From Gammaproteobacteria bacterium (GTDB taxonomy: Bacteria > Pseudomonadota > Gammaproteobacteria > SZUA-229): a DNA stretch of 12,900 bases. Below the pieces are notes generated by a model. It worked only from the letters and a program-made list of their open reading frames with translations, did no database searches and was not told where the DNA came from. The translations under genes were made by a program, and so were the position numbers. Shown piece by piece: positions 6,554 to 12,900 of this stretch; position 1 is the first letter of the stretch; each line of letters starts with the position of its first letter. The stretch is from contig JAGLQT010000141.1 of assembly GCA_023136715.1 (NCBI GenBank), positions 1 to 12,900 on the forward strand, in the 5' to 3' direction.

Positions 6554-8473
6554 ATGCCGACTCAATTTTTACGACTGTTTTCATTTCTGCTCGCTGTTCT
6601 GTTTTTTTTAACGCCCGCCGTCTCCCTGGCTGATCCTTCCCAGCGTCTTGTGCAAATGCTGGACTATATCGGTGTCGATTACCCGCCCACGGTTGTAAAT
6701 AGCGAAGTAGTGAATGAGGTCGAATATGCTGAGATGCAGGAGTTCTCGGGCATGTTAGGCGCTATGATTCAAGCTATGCCAGAAGCTGCTGACAAGTCAG
6801 CTTTATTTGAAGTGGCGATACAAATTCATGGTGGAATCCAGCAGCGTATTGAAGGTGAGCAGGTGGCAATGCTCGCTCAACAACTCAAGGAAGATTTAAT
6901 CGCTACTTATCAAATATCAGTGGGCCCTAAAAAAGCCCCGAACCTCTCAGGTGTTCAGGCCCTGTACGAATCGGAGTGTTCATCCTGTCATGGTGTGCTG
7001 GGTTATGGTGACGGCCCGATCGCTAGTGTGCAGGAAATTCCTCCCAGTGATTTCCACGATATGACACGGCAATATACGCGCAGTATCTTTGACCTGTATA
7101 ACACCATTTCACTGGGCGTTGATGGCACACCAATGAAAGCATTTAACCAGCTTAGTGATGAACAACGCTGGGCACTGGCCATCAGTGTAAGCCGTTTTTC
7201 GGGTAAGCATGAACAACGCGAGACCGGTAAATTATTATGGCAGAAGGGTTACTTACGCGATTACTTCAAATCACTATCTAACTTGACCGGTATGTCTTAC
7301 GCCAAAGCTGAGGAGCTGGGTGATGACGCTAATGTTGATGGCAAAGCCATACTCGCTTATTTACGTAGCGAACCTTCCATTCTTGATGTGAGTGATCATG
7401 CGGCTCTGGATAACAGTATTGCCATGTTGGCAGTGAGTCTTGAGCATGCCCGTGCGGGTGATCATAAAGCTGCTTACAAGGCCGCTTTGTCAGCTTATCT
7501 TGATGGTTTTGAACTGGCCGAGCCGTCATTGGTGATTATCGATAAACCCCTCAAGTTGAAAGTTGAAAAAGAAATGATCGCTTTTCGAGAGTTTTCAAAG
7601 TCAGGTAATGTAGAACAGCTTGAACGTGTGCAAGTAGGTCTGGTTGATTTATTGAATGAATCGAAAAATGTCATTGGCTCAACTCAAATGTCACCGGCTG
7701 GAGCTTTCACGGGTTCTTTTATTATTTTATTGCGTGAAGGTGTGGAAGCGATTCTGGTACTCGCGGCTATTATGACTGCTCTGATTAAAACCGGTCGTCG
7801 TGAAGCGATGAAATATATTCACGCTGGCTGGGTTAGTGCGGTGGTACTGGGTGTGGTTACCTGGTGGGTAGCCGAAAATGTGATTTCAGTCAGTGGTGCC
7901 AGTCGTGAAGTCACAGAAGGGGCGGCAGCACTGTTCGCGGCACTGATATTAATATATGTTGGCTTCTGGCTGCATAGTGCCAGTAATAGTAAACAGTGGA
8001 AGAAGTTTATTGAGCACAAAATTGATAATGCCATGGAGAACAGTACCTTGTGGGTACTGGCCACGGTTTCCTTTGTTGCCGTCTATCGTGAAATGTTTGA
8101 AACCGTTCTGTTCTACCAGGCCATGTGGATCCAAATTGATAGCGGTGATTCGCAACAGGGTTTCCTGTTAGGTGTTCTAGCCGCATTAGCTTTGCTGTTG
8201 GTTCTGGCCTTCCTGGTGATGCGCGTCGGCACACGTTTGCCCATTAAGCAATTTTTCCAGATCAATGCCGTTCTGTTATTCCTGCTGGCGGTGGTCTTCA
8301 CCGGCCAGGGTATAGCTGCCTTCCAGGAAGCCGGTGTGATTGCCAGTAGTATGATTGAATTTCCTAGAGTTGAAATGCTGGGCATTTATCCCACCATCCA
8401 GAGCCTGGGACTACAGCTATTTGTCCTGCTGCTGGGTGCTGGCCTGCTGTCTTATCAACGCAAGAAAAGCTAG
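6554..8473 (+). CDS. Cytochrome c / FTR1 family iron permease fusion
   Basis: This 639-residue protein has four parts. A signal peptide ends near VSLA-DP (residues 1-27). A helical periplasmic stretch follows (about 30-125). Then comes a c-type cytochrome domain with the haem motif CSSCH at 142-146 and a possible axial Met194 in GTPMKAF. After a second helical linker, a C-terminal FTR1/EfeU-like permease of several membrane helices starts near residue 385. The permease carries both expected REXXE iron-binding motifs, REGVE (394-398) and REMFE (512-516). A third such sequence, REVTE (451-455), sits where the family has a conserved E-G. By family, FTR1 permeases move ferric iron after oxidation of Fe(II). 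The attached cytochrome could accept the electron or relay it to the respiratory chain; this is inference. The ATG at 6554 has only a weak ribosome site (AAAGA). It is a one-gene unit between a Fur-controlled promoter and a terminator. Confidence 0.92.
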   Translation: MPTQFLRLFSFLLAVLFFLTPAVSLADPSQRLVQMLDYIGVDYPPTVVNSEVVNEVEYAEMQEFSGMLGAMIQAMPEAADKSALFEVAIQIHGGIQQRIEGEQVAMLAQQLKEDLIATYQISVGPKKAPNLSGVQALYESECSSCHGVLGYGDGPIASVQEIPPSDFHDMTRQYTRSIFDLYNTISLGVDGTPMKAFNQLSDEQRWALAISVSRFSGKHEQRETGKLLWQKGYLRDYFKSLSNLTGMSYAKAEELGDDANVDGKAILAYLRSEPSILDVSDHAALDNSIAMLAVSLEHARAGDHKAAYKAALSAYLDGFELAEPSLVIIDKPLKLKVEKEMIAFREFSKSGNVEQLERVQVGLVDLLNESKNVIGSTQMSPAGAFTGSFIILLREGVEAILVLAAIMTALIKTGRREAMKYIHAGWVSAVVLGVVTWWVAENVISVSGASREVTEGAAALFAALILIYVGFWLHSASNSKQWKKFIEHKIDNAMENSTLWVLATVSFVAVYREMFETVLFYQAMWIQIDSGDSQQGFLLGVLAALALLLVLAFLVMRVGTRLPIKQFFQINAVLLFLLAVVFTGQGIAAFQEAGVIASSMIEFPRVEMLGIYPTIQSLGLQLFVLLLGAGLLSYQRKKS

Positions 8474-8495
8474 CCCCGATGGTTAATCTATTCAT

Positions 8496-8523
8496 AAGGC
8501 GAGTTTTATAACTCGCCTTTTTT
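8496..8523 (+). terminator. Intrinsic terminator after the iron permease gene
   Basis: AAGGCGAGTT (8496-8505) and AACTCGCCTT (8510-8519) form a perfect 10-base stem with a TTAT loop. The T run at 8518-8523 overlaps the stem end. It lies 22 bases after the permease stop and insulates the gene from the ATPase gene downstream. The A/T-ended stem could also act weakly on the other strand, but no gene enters from that side. Confidence 0.9.
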
Positions 8524-8589
8524 ATGGGGTATTAACTATGATAGGGTATCGCCAAGCAATACAATTCGTACCTTAGGTGGACAAGTTAC

Positions 8590-10062
8590 ATGCCCGATCA
8601 AAAAGATCTGGAACTTCTGATTCTAGGTCATACCCCGATACTTCAAATTGAATCGCATGAAGAAAAACGTGCGCTCAATCTTCTGGTGCGCATTGCGGTC
8701 GGTAACCGGCTGCCGGTTTATCAATGGTCGGTGACTGAAGGTTTGAAACGCCTGGATATTGACCTTGGTACACAGCGACATAATGCCGAGCCTGCGGATG
8801 TGCTCGGACATATCAAATCGTCAAACGCCGAAGGCATATTTGTACTGCTCGATTTTGACCCCTATGTCAGTGAGCCAACGAATACGCGTTACATCAAAGA
8901 AATTGCCATGAAATTCGATGGTAGCCGCAACAAGCTGGTGTTCATCAGTCATAAAATAAACATGCCAGCGAGTTTGAATCACAGCGTAGTGCGATTTGAC
9001 CTGAGCCTGCCTAATGAAGAAGCGCTGATCAATATTGTTAAAGAGGAAGCCGTCAACTGGCAGAGAGAGTCTGGGCAGAAAGTATCGCTCGACAAAAAAG
9101 CTGTATCACGCATAGTCAGCAATTTGAAAGGCTTAACTTTCAAAGATTCAAGACGGCTGATTAGAAATGCCATCGTTCACGATAACGCCATTACTGAAAG
9201 CGATATTGATGCGGTGATGGAAGCCAAGTATCAGTTGCTGAATCGTGATGACGTAATTTCGTATGAATACGACACCGCTCGCTTTGGTGATGTTGGTGGT
9301 ATGAGCAAGCTTAAGCAATGGTTGCATCAACGTGAAAAGTTTTTTCATGGTCAGGCTAACGTGCAGGGCCTTGATGCACCAAAGGGGTTGCTGTTGCTAG
9401 GTGTGCAGGGCTGTGGAAAAAGTCTTGCCGCCAAAGCTATCGCGGGCATCTGGAATGTACCCTTGTTGCGCTTTGATTTTTCAGCCCTGTACGACAAATA
9501 CATTGGCGAGTCAGAAAATAATTTACGCTCATCGTTAAAAACAGCAGAAGTGATGTCGCCCTGTGTGTTGTGGATCGATGAAATCGAAAAAGGTATCTCA
9601 GGTGGTAATGATGATGGTACTGCAAAGCGTATATTGGGTGCCCTGCTAACCTGGCTGGCCGAAAATAAATCAAACGTATTTGTCGTCGCAACCGCCAATA
9701 ATATCGAAGACCTGCCGCCCGAACTGATTCGCAAAGGCAGGCTGGATGAAATCTTTTTTGTTGATTTGCCTAACGTTGAAATTAGAAAACAGATTTTTTC
9801 TATTCATTTGGAAAAGCGACAGGTCTCAACCAGCGAAGTGAATCTTGATGAAGTAGCTGACATGTGTGATGGTTTTTCAGGTGCCGAGATTGAGCAGGTT
9901 GTGGTCAGTGCCCTGTATGCCGTGCGTGCAGAAGAAAATGAAATGAATACAAAATATCTAATCGATGAAATAAAAGCGACAAGACCTTTATCAGTGGTTA
10001 TGGCAGAACGGATTGATCAGCTGAGGGAGTGGGCAGCGGACAGAACCGTGCCAGTTGATTAA
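8590..10062 (+). CDS. Ycf46-like AAA+ ATPase
   Basis: This 490-residue cytosolic protein resembles the Ycf46 family of chloroplast genomes and cyanobacteria. The N-terminal half (1-215) opens with LLILGHTPILQIESHEEKRA, typical of that family, and contains a degenerate P-loop-like fold with no Walker A. The C-terminal half is a classical AAA module: pre-sensor FGDVGGM (232-238), Walker A GVQGCGKS (271-278), a pore-loop-like YDKYIGESE (301-309), Walker B CVLWIDE (325-331), sensor 1 Asn370 in ATAN, arginine fingers RKGR (381-384), and a sensor-2 region GFSGAEIE (428-435). All catalytic residues are present, so it should hydrolyse ATP, probably as a hexamer. Its client is unknown; cyanobacterial relatives have been linked to inorganic-carbon use. 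AGGTGG 9 bases upstream supports the ATG at 8590. It is probably co-transcribed with the small membrane protein gene 32 bases downstream. Confidence 0.88.
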   Translation: MPDQKDLELLILGHTPILQIESHEEKRALNLLVRIAVGNRLPVYQWSVTEGLKRLDIDLGTQRHNAEPADVLGHIKSSNAEGIFVLLDFDPYVSEPTNTRYIKEIAMKFDGSRNKLVFISHKINMPASLNHSVVRFDLSLPNEEALINIVKEEAVNWQRESGQKVSLDKKAVSRIVSNLKGLTFKDSRRLIRNAIVHDNAITESDIDAVMEAKYQLLNRDDVISYEYDTARFGDVGGMSKLKQWLHQREKFFHGQANVQGLDAPKGLLLLGVQGCGKSLAAKAIAGIWNVPLLRFDFSALYDKYIGESENNLRSSLKTAEVMSPCVLWIDEIEKGISGGNDDGTAKRILGALLTWLAENKSNVFVVATANNIEDLPPELIRKGRLDEIFFVDLPNVEIRKQIFSIHLEKRQVSTSEVNLDEVADMCDGFSGAEIEQVVVSALYAVRAEENEMNTKYLIDEIKATRPLSVVMAERIDQLREWAADRTVPVD

Positions 10063-10094
10063 TTTAATTACATTTATATTTGAAAGGTGAGTGT

Positions 10095-10388
10095 ATGGAA
10101 AATGCTGTTCTGTATATTTTGATTGCAACCGCAGTTGTTGTGTTAATCCTGAATATTGCTGCAACTTATGTTGTTTTTAATACTTATTTTGAAGTAAAAA
10201 AACGTCGCTTATATCAAACACTGTTTGTTTGGTTGCTGCCATTTGTTGGAGCGTTAATGGCTATTTATTTGAATCGGCAGGATTACTTTGAACAAAAACG
10301 ACAAAGGCAGATAGGTAATCATACAAGTATCAGTAATTCAGATGCGATATCTCATGCTATTGCAGCAAATCATCGGGGTGGTCGATGA
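10095..10388 (+). CDS. Small two-helix membrane protein of unknown function
   Basis: This predicted protein has 97 residues starting MENAVLYILIATAVVVLILN. There are two hydrophobic helices, about residues 4-29 and 42-60, joined by a short basic loop (EVKKRR) and followed by a hydrophilic, Arg/Lys/Gln/Asn-rich tail. The second helix, FVWLLPFVGALMAIYLNR, recalls the W-LLP-GA-Y pattern of the short helical domain found at the N-terminus of cardiolipin-synthase-like proteins, but no enzyme domain follows. The ATG at 10095 is preferred because AAAGGTGA lies just upstream (10083-10090); a TTG at 10080 in the same frame is less likely. It follows the AAA+ ATPase gene by 32 bases on the same strand and is likely translated from the same message. 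Its stop is 8 bases from the stop of convergent mreD. It may anchor the ATPase at the membrane, but this is speculation. Confidence 0.75.
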   Translation: MENAVLYILIATAVVVLILNIAATYVVFNTYFEVKKRRLYQTLFVWLLPFVGALMAIYLNRQDYFEQKRQRQIGNHTSISNSDAISHAIAANHRGGR

Positions 10389-10396
10389 GAGGGTAT

Positions 10397-10885
10397 TTAA
10401 TAATGCGTCTTGTATGCAAACTTCCTTCTTAAATCTCGCAAAATAATATAAACCCACGGCCAGAATAATGCGCTGCTGAGAGAAGGCATAAAATACAACC
10501 AGGTATCGGGTGCATGTCCCATGATGCCACTCACCCATAAAACCAACGCTTGCTTAAGCAAAAGCAAAAAGAAAATGACGATAGCCTGTTGTAATAATGA
10601 GGCGACACGTAAGCGCTGATGTTGTGAGTGAATAATATAAATCACCAGCACCAGGCCAAGTGCATGTTGTCCAAGCAATGCACCGTGCGAAACATCCAGC
10701 ATTAAACCTGCGCACCACGCGATGGTGACGCCGATGCTGGTGGGCAGTGCCATGGTCCAGTAAATTAAAACCAGGGTCACCCAGTCGGGACGAAAGGCGA
10801 TGGCCCAGTCGGGTAGTGGCATCATGGCGAGCATGAAGGCCGCGATGATGGTGAGTACGCCGATACGTGTATTCCCGTTATTCAT
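10397..10885 (-). CDS. mreD: Rod shape-determining protein MreD
   Basis: This 162-residue inner-membrane protein has about five hydrophobic helices. It carries family features RPDWVTLVLIYWTMALP (residues 32-48) and GLMLDVSHGALLGQHALGL (60-78). MreD joins MreC, RodA, PBP2 and MreB in the elongasome that inserts lateral-wall peptidoglycan. The ATG at 10885 lies 8 bases inside the end of mreC and has no strong ribosome site of its own, so translation is probably coupled. It is the last gene of the operon in this window. Its stop is 8 bases from a convergent plus-strand gene, with no evident terminator between them. The genes mrdA and rodA, which often follow it, are absent here. Confidence 0.92.
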   Translation of the reverse strand: MNNGNTRIGVLTIIAAFMLAMMPLPDWAIAFRPDWVTLVLIYWTMALPTSIGVTIAWCAGLMLDVSHGALLGQHALGLVLVIYIIHSQHQRLRVASLLQQAIVIFFLLLLKQALVLWVSGIMGHAPDTWLYFMPSLSSALFWPWVYIILRDLRRKFAYKTHY

Positions 10886-11726
10886 CGGAACTCAGGGGTG
10901 TTTGTGGTTGGTTATGCCAAACCAGTAATACTTCACGGCTGCGATCAAGCAGGGCGAGGGGTTCAGCTGTTACGGTGACGAAGGCTTCATCGGGTGAGCG
11001 TTCAATATGGGTTATTACAGCTACCGGGTAGTTGGCGGGGAAACGTCCGCCCAGTCCTGATGTAATTAAGGTGTCACCTTTGCGTATGTCGGCATTGTGC
11101 GGGATGTGGCGCAAATCGAGCTGGTCGATTTTTCCTGTGCCAAAGGCAACGGCGCGTAAGCCGGTTCGGTCAACCTGTACTGGTAGTGCGTGACTGGCAT
11201 CGGTGATTAGCATGGCGGTGGCAGAGTTGGAGTTGGCGTGTATCACCTGTCCCATGACGCCCTGAGCATCGATTAATGGTTGTGATATATAAACGTTGTC
11301 ATTCGTGCCTTTGTTGATCACGATGAGTTGTCGATAAGGGTCGACATCAACATTGATGATTTCGGCAATGAGTACTACTTCACCGGTTTTTGCTGTTGCA
11401 CTGAGCAGTTCGCGCAAACGAATATTTTCTTTTTCCAGAATATCGAGCTTTTGCAGACGCACCTGATTTTGCAGATTCAGGTCTTCGAGTTGGCGTTTTT
11501 CGTCTAATAAGGTTTCGTGAGTACTGACGGTTTCATCGGTCCAGTGATACAGGCGAATGGGTAAATCGATGGTGTATTGCAGAGGGTAGAGCACGTACGA
11601 CAGGGTATTGCGCACGGTTTCCATCTGTCCCCAGCGGTGATCCAGAGTCATCAGGCCAATGCTGGCAATGACCAGGGCAAGCGTGCGCAGGGTAACTGAT
11701 GGGCCTTGTAGAAAAAGCGGTTGCAT
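10878..11726 (-). CDS. mreC: Rod shape-determining protein MreC
   Basis: This 282-residue bitopic protein has a short cytosolic N-terminus and one membrane helix (about residues 11-30). A periplasmic coiled coil follows (about 65-108, leucine- and charge-rich from THETLLDEKRQLEDL through ENIRLRELL). The beta-rich MreC domain (about 115-272) includes VDPYRQLIVINKGTNDNVY, GVMGQVIHANSNSATAMLITD and GDTLITSGLGGRFPANYPV. MreC scaffolds the elongasome and activates PBP2. It lies 62 bases after mreB and overlaps mreD by 8 bases. The ATG at 11726 gives a sensible membrane start, though the ribosome site is weak. The length is typical for a gammaproteobacterial MreC, at the shorter end because it lacks the long C-terminal tail of the E. 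coli protein. Confidence 0.94.
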   Translation of the reverse strand: MQPLFLQGPSVTLRTLALVIASIGLMTLDHRWGQMETVRNTLSYVLYPLQYTIDLPIRLYHWTDETVSTHETLLDEKRQLEDLNLQNQVRLQKLDILEKENIRLRELLSATAKTGEVVLIAEIINVDVDPYRQLIVINKGTNDNVYISQPLIDAQGVMGQVIHANSNSATAMLITDASHALPVQVDRTGLRAVAFGTGKIDQLDLRHIPHNADIRKGDTLITSGLGGRFPANYPVAVITHIERSPDEAFVTVTAEPLALLDRSREVLLVWHNQPQTPLSSDE

Positions 11727-11762
11727 TAGGTTAGCAGCAAGCAGCCTATTTTATGGCAAAAG

Positions 11763-11784
11763 GTAACAGTGAATTTCCTGTCAC
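11763..11784 (-). other. Possible hairpin in the mreB-mreC gap
   Basis: Read on the minus strand, GTGACAG (11784-11778) can pair with CTGTTAC (11769-11763) around an 8-base loop. It makes six Watson-Crick pairs and one G-U, and is followed by CCTTTTG. The T run is too short for a strong terminator. It could attenuate transcription or mark an mRNA processing site that lowers mreC/mreD expression relative to mreB. The stem is weak, so this is tentative. Confidence 0.3.
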
Positions 11785-11788
11785 GTGA

Positions 11789-12838
11789 TTAATCGAGTGC
11801 GAGGAAATCAGCCCCATGTTCGTCGATGAGTTCCAGTACACGACCGCCGCCACGCGCGACACAGGTAAGCGGGTCTTCCGCCAGAACAACAGGCAGGCCG
11901 GTTTCTTCCATTAACAGACGATCAATATCACGCAGTAGCGCGCCACCACCGGTAAGTACAATGCCGCGTTCAGCGACATCCGCACCCAGCTCAGGTGGGG
12001 TTTGTTCTAATGCAGTTTTAACCGCCTGTACGATGCCTTGCAGTGGTTCCTGCAGGGCTTCAAGAATTTCATTGCTGTTGAGCGAGAAGCTACGGGGAAT
12101 ACCTTCGGAAAGGTTGCGGCCTTTAACTTCGATTTCCAGTAATTCTTTGCCGGGATAGGCGGTGCCGATTTCGTGTTTGATACGTTCGGCAGTGGCTTCA
12201 CCAATCAGGATGCCGTAGTTGCGACGTACATAGCTGGTGATGGCTTCGTCGAATTTGTCGCCACCAATCCTGACTGAGGCTGAGTAAACGATGCCGTTTA
12301 GTGAAAGCACAGCAACTTCTGAAGTACCACCACCGATATCCAGCACCATGGAGCCGCGGGCTTCATCGACAGGCATGCCCGCACCGATGGCGGCTGCCAT
12401 GGGTTCTTCAATCAGGTGCACACTGCGTGCACCAGCATCAGTAGCGGATTCGCGAATAGCGCGACGTTCAACCTGAGTTGCGCCGCAGGGTACGCAGATC
12501 AGTACACGTGGGCTGGGGCGCAGTAACTGACTTTCGTGAACCGAACGTATGAAGTGTTGCAGCATTTTAGCGGTGATATTGAAATCAGCGATTACACCAT
12601 CGCGCATAGGGCGGATGGCCATAATATTTTGTGGCGTACGGCCGAGCATACCTTTGGCGGCTTTACCGTAAGCTTCGATCGTTTTCGGGCCACCGGGGCC
12701 GCGATCCTGTCGGATGGCAACGACTGAAGGTTCATCTAAAACGATACCCTTGCCACGTGCATAAATTAGTGTATTGGCAGTACCAAGGTCGATAGATAGG
12801 TCGTTGGAGAACATTCCCCTTAAGCGGTTCAGTAACAT
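11789..12838 (-). CDS. mreB: Rod shape-determining actin homologue MreB
   Basis: This 349-residue actin-fold ATPase is nearly the same length as E. coli MreB (347) and very similar throughout. The N-terminus, MLLNRLRGMFSNDLSIDLGT, combines a short membrane-binding amphipathic stretch with the phosphate-1 loop (residues 16-22). VLDIGGGTSEVAV (165-177) is the phosphate-2 loop. RPSPRVLICVPCGATQVERRA (107-127), LIEEPMAAAIGAG (142-154) and VLTGGGALLRDIDRLLMEE (294-312) are further MreB signatures. It forms membrane-bound filaments that orient the peptidoglycan elongation machinery. It heads mreB-mreC-mreD. The ATG at 12838 is favoured by alignment with known MreB, although Met9 has a closer AAGGGG upstream. 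The 62 bases upstream, to the window edge, probably hold part of its promoter; I see no confident -35/-10 pair there. Confidence 0.97.
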   Translation of the reverse strand: MLLNRLRGMFSNDLSIDLGTANTLIYARGKGIVLDEPSVVAIRQDRGPGGPKTIEAYGKAAKGMLGRTPQNIMAIRPMRDGVIADFNITAKMLQHFIRSVHESQLLRPSPRVLICVPCGATQVERRAIRESATDAGARSVHLIEEPMAAAIGAGMPVDEARGSMVLDIGGGTSEVAVLSLNGIVYSASVRIGGDKFDEAITSYVRRNYGILIGEATAERIKHEIGTAYPGKELLEIEVKGRNLSEGIPRSFSLNSNEILEALQEPLQGIVQAVKTALEQTPPELGADVAERGIVLTGGGALLRDIDRLLMEETGLPVVLAEDPLTCVARGGGRVLELIDEHGADFLALD

Positions 12839-12900
12839 CTTTGTGTGCTCGTTTGTTCTGTTATTGTTATTAGTCTACTGAATATAGGCTAATTTTGGCT

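Noticed and set aside
7819..8385. Several overlapping minus-strand open frames inside the FTR1 permease region
   Set aside because: They are shadows of hydrophobic-helix codons on the plus strand, overlap each other, and lack start signals.
9351..9734. Open frame of 127 codons antisense to the AAA+ ATPase
   Set aside because: It overlaps the Walker A to sensor 1 region of a clearly coding gene. The protein shows no recognisable motif, so it reflects codon bias of the real strand.
11826..12158. Open frame of 110 codons antisense to mreB
   Set aside because: It lies wholly inside the strongly conserved mreB gene, its product is Ser/Pro/Arg-rich and low in complexity, and it has no ribosome site.

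Overview
The window looks like a chromosomal segment of a gammaproteobacterium with moderate GC content. The evidence is an AmpD/AmpE pair, an AmgK/MurU peptidoglycan-recycling pair, a Rep-type DNA helicase, an mreBCD operon whose MreB is very close to the enterobacterial protein, and a near-consensus Fur operator. I cannot name a genus. I see no insertion sequence, phage gene, tRNA, rRNA or CRISPR array. The window is gene-dense and no gene-free stretch exceeds 300 bases.

Left part (1-4194): a peptidoglycan-recycling and cell-wall sensing neighbourhood. On the minus strand, amgK (sugar kinase) overlaps murU (nucleotidyltransferase, cut by the window edge) by four bases. Together they turn recovered N-acetylmuramic acid into UDP-MurNAc. 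Also on the minus strand, ampD (anhydro-muropeptide amidase), ampE (membrane protein) and a histidine-phosphatase gene form a likely transcription unit. Between the two sets, on the plus strand, lies a Rossmann-fold protein related to ketopantoate reductase. It is divergent from amgK and convergent with the phosphatase gene, and the two convergent stop codons sit in one small inverted repeat.

Middle (4195-8525): rep helicase stands alone on the plus strand. It is followed by a single-gene iron-uptake unit: a strong sigma-70 promoter whose -10 element is covered by a Fur box, a periplasmic cytochrome c fused to an FTR1-type iron permease, and a clean intrinsic terminator.

Right part (8526-12900): a Ycf46-like AAA+ ATPase is followed after 32 bases by a small two-helix membrane protein. 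This pair converges on the minus-strand mreB-mreC-mreD operon for rod-shape control, with only 8 bases between the stop codons. The elongasome genes mrdA and rodA, which often follow mreD, are not there.

Most of the window is conventional housekeeping DNA. The items most worth a second look are the Ycf46/two-helix membrane protein pair, the two unassigned enzymes inside the recycling neighbourhood, and the Fur-regulated cytochrome c-permease fusion. I see no clear case for a wholly new system.
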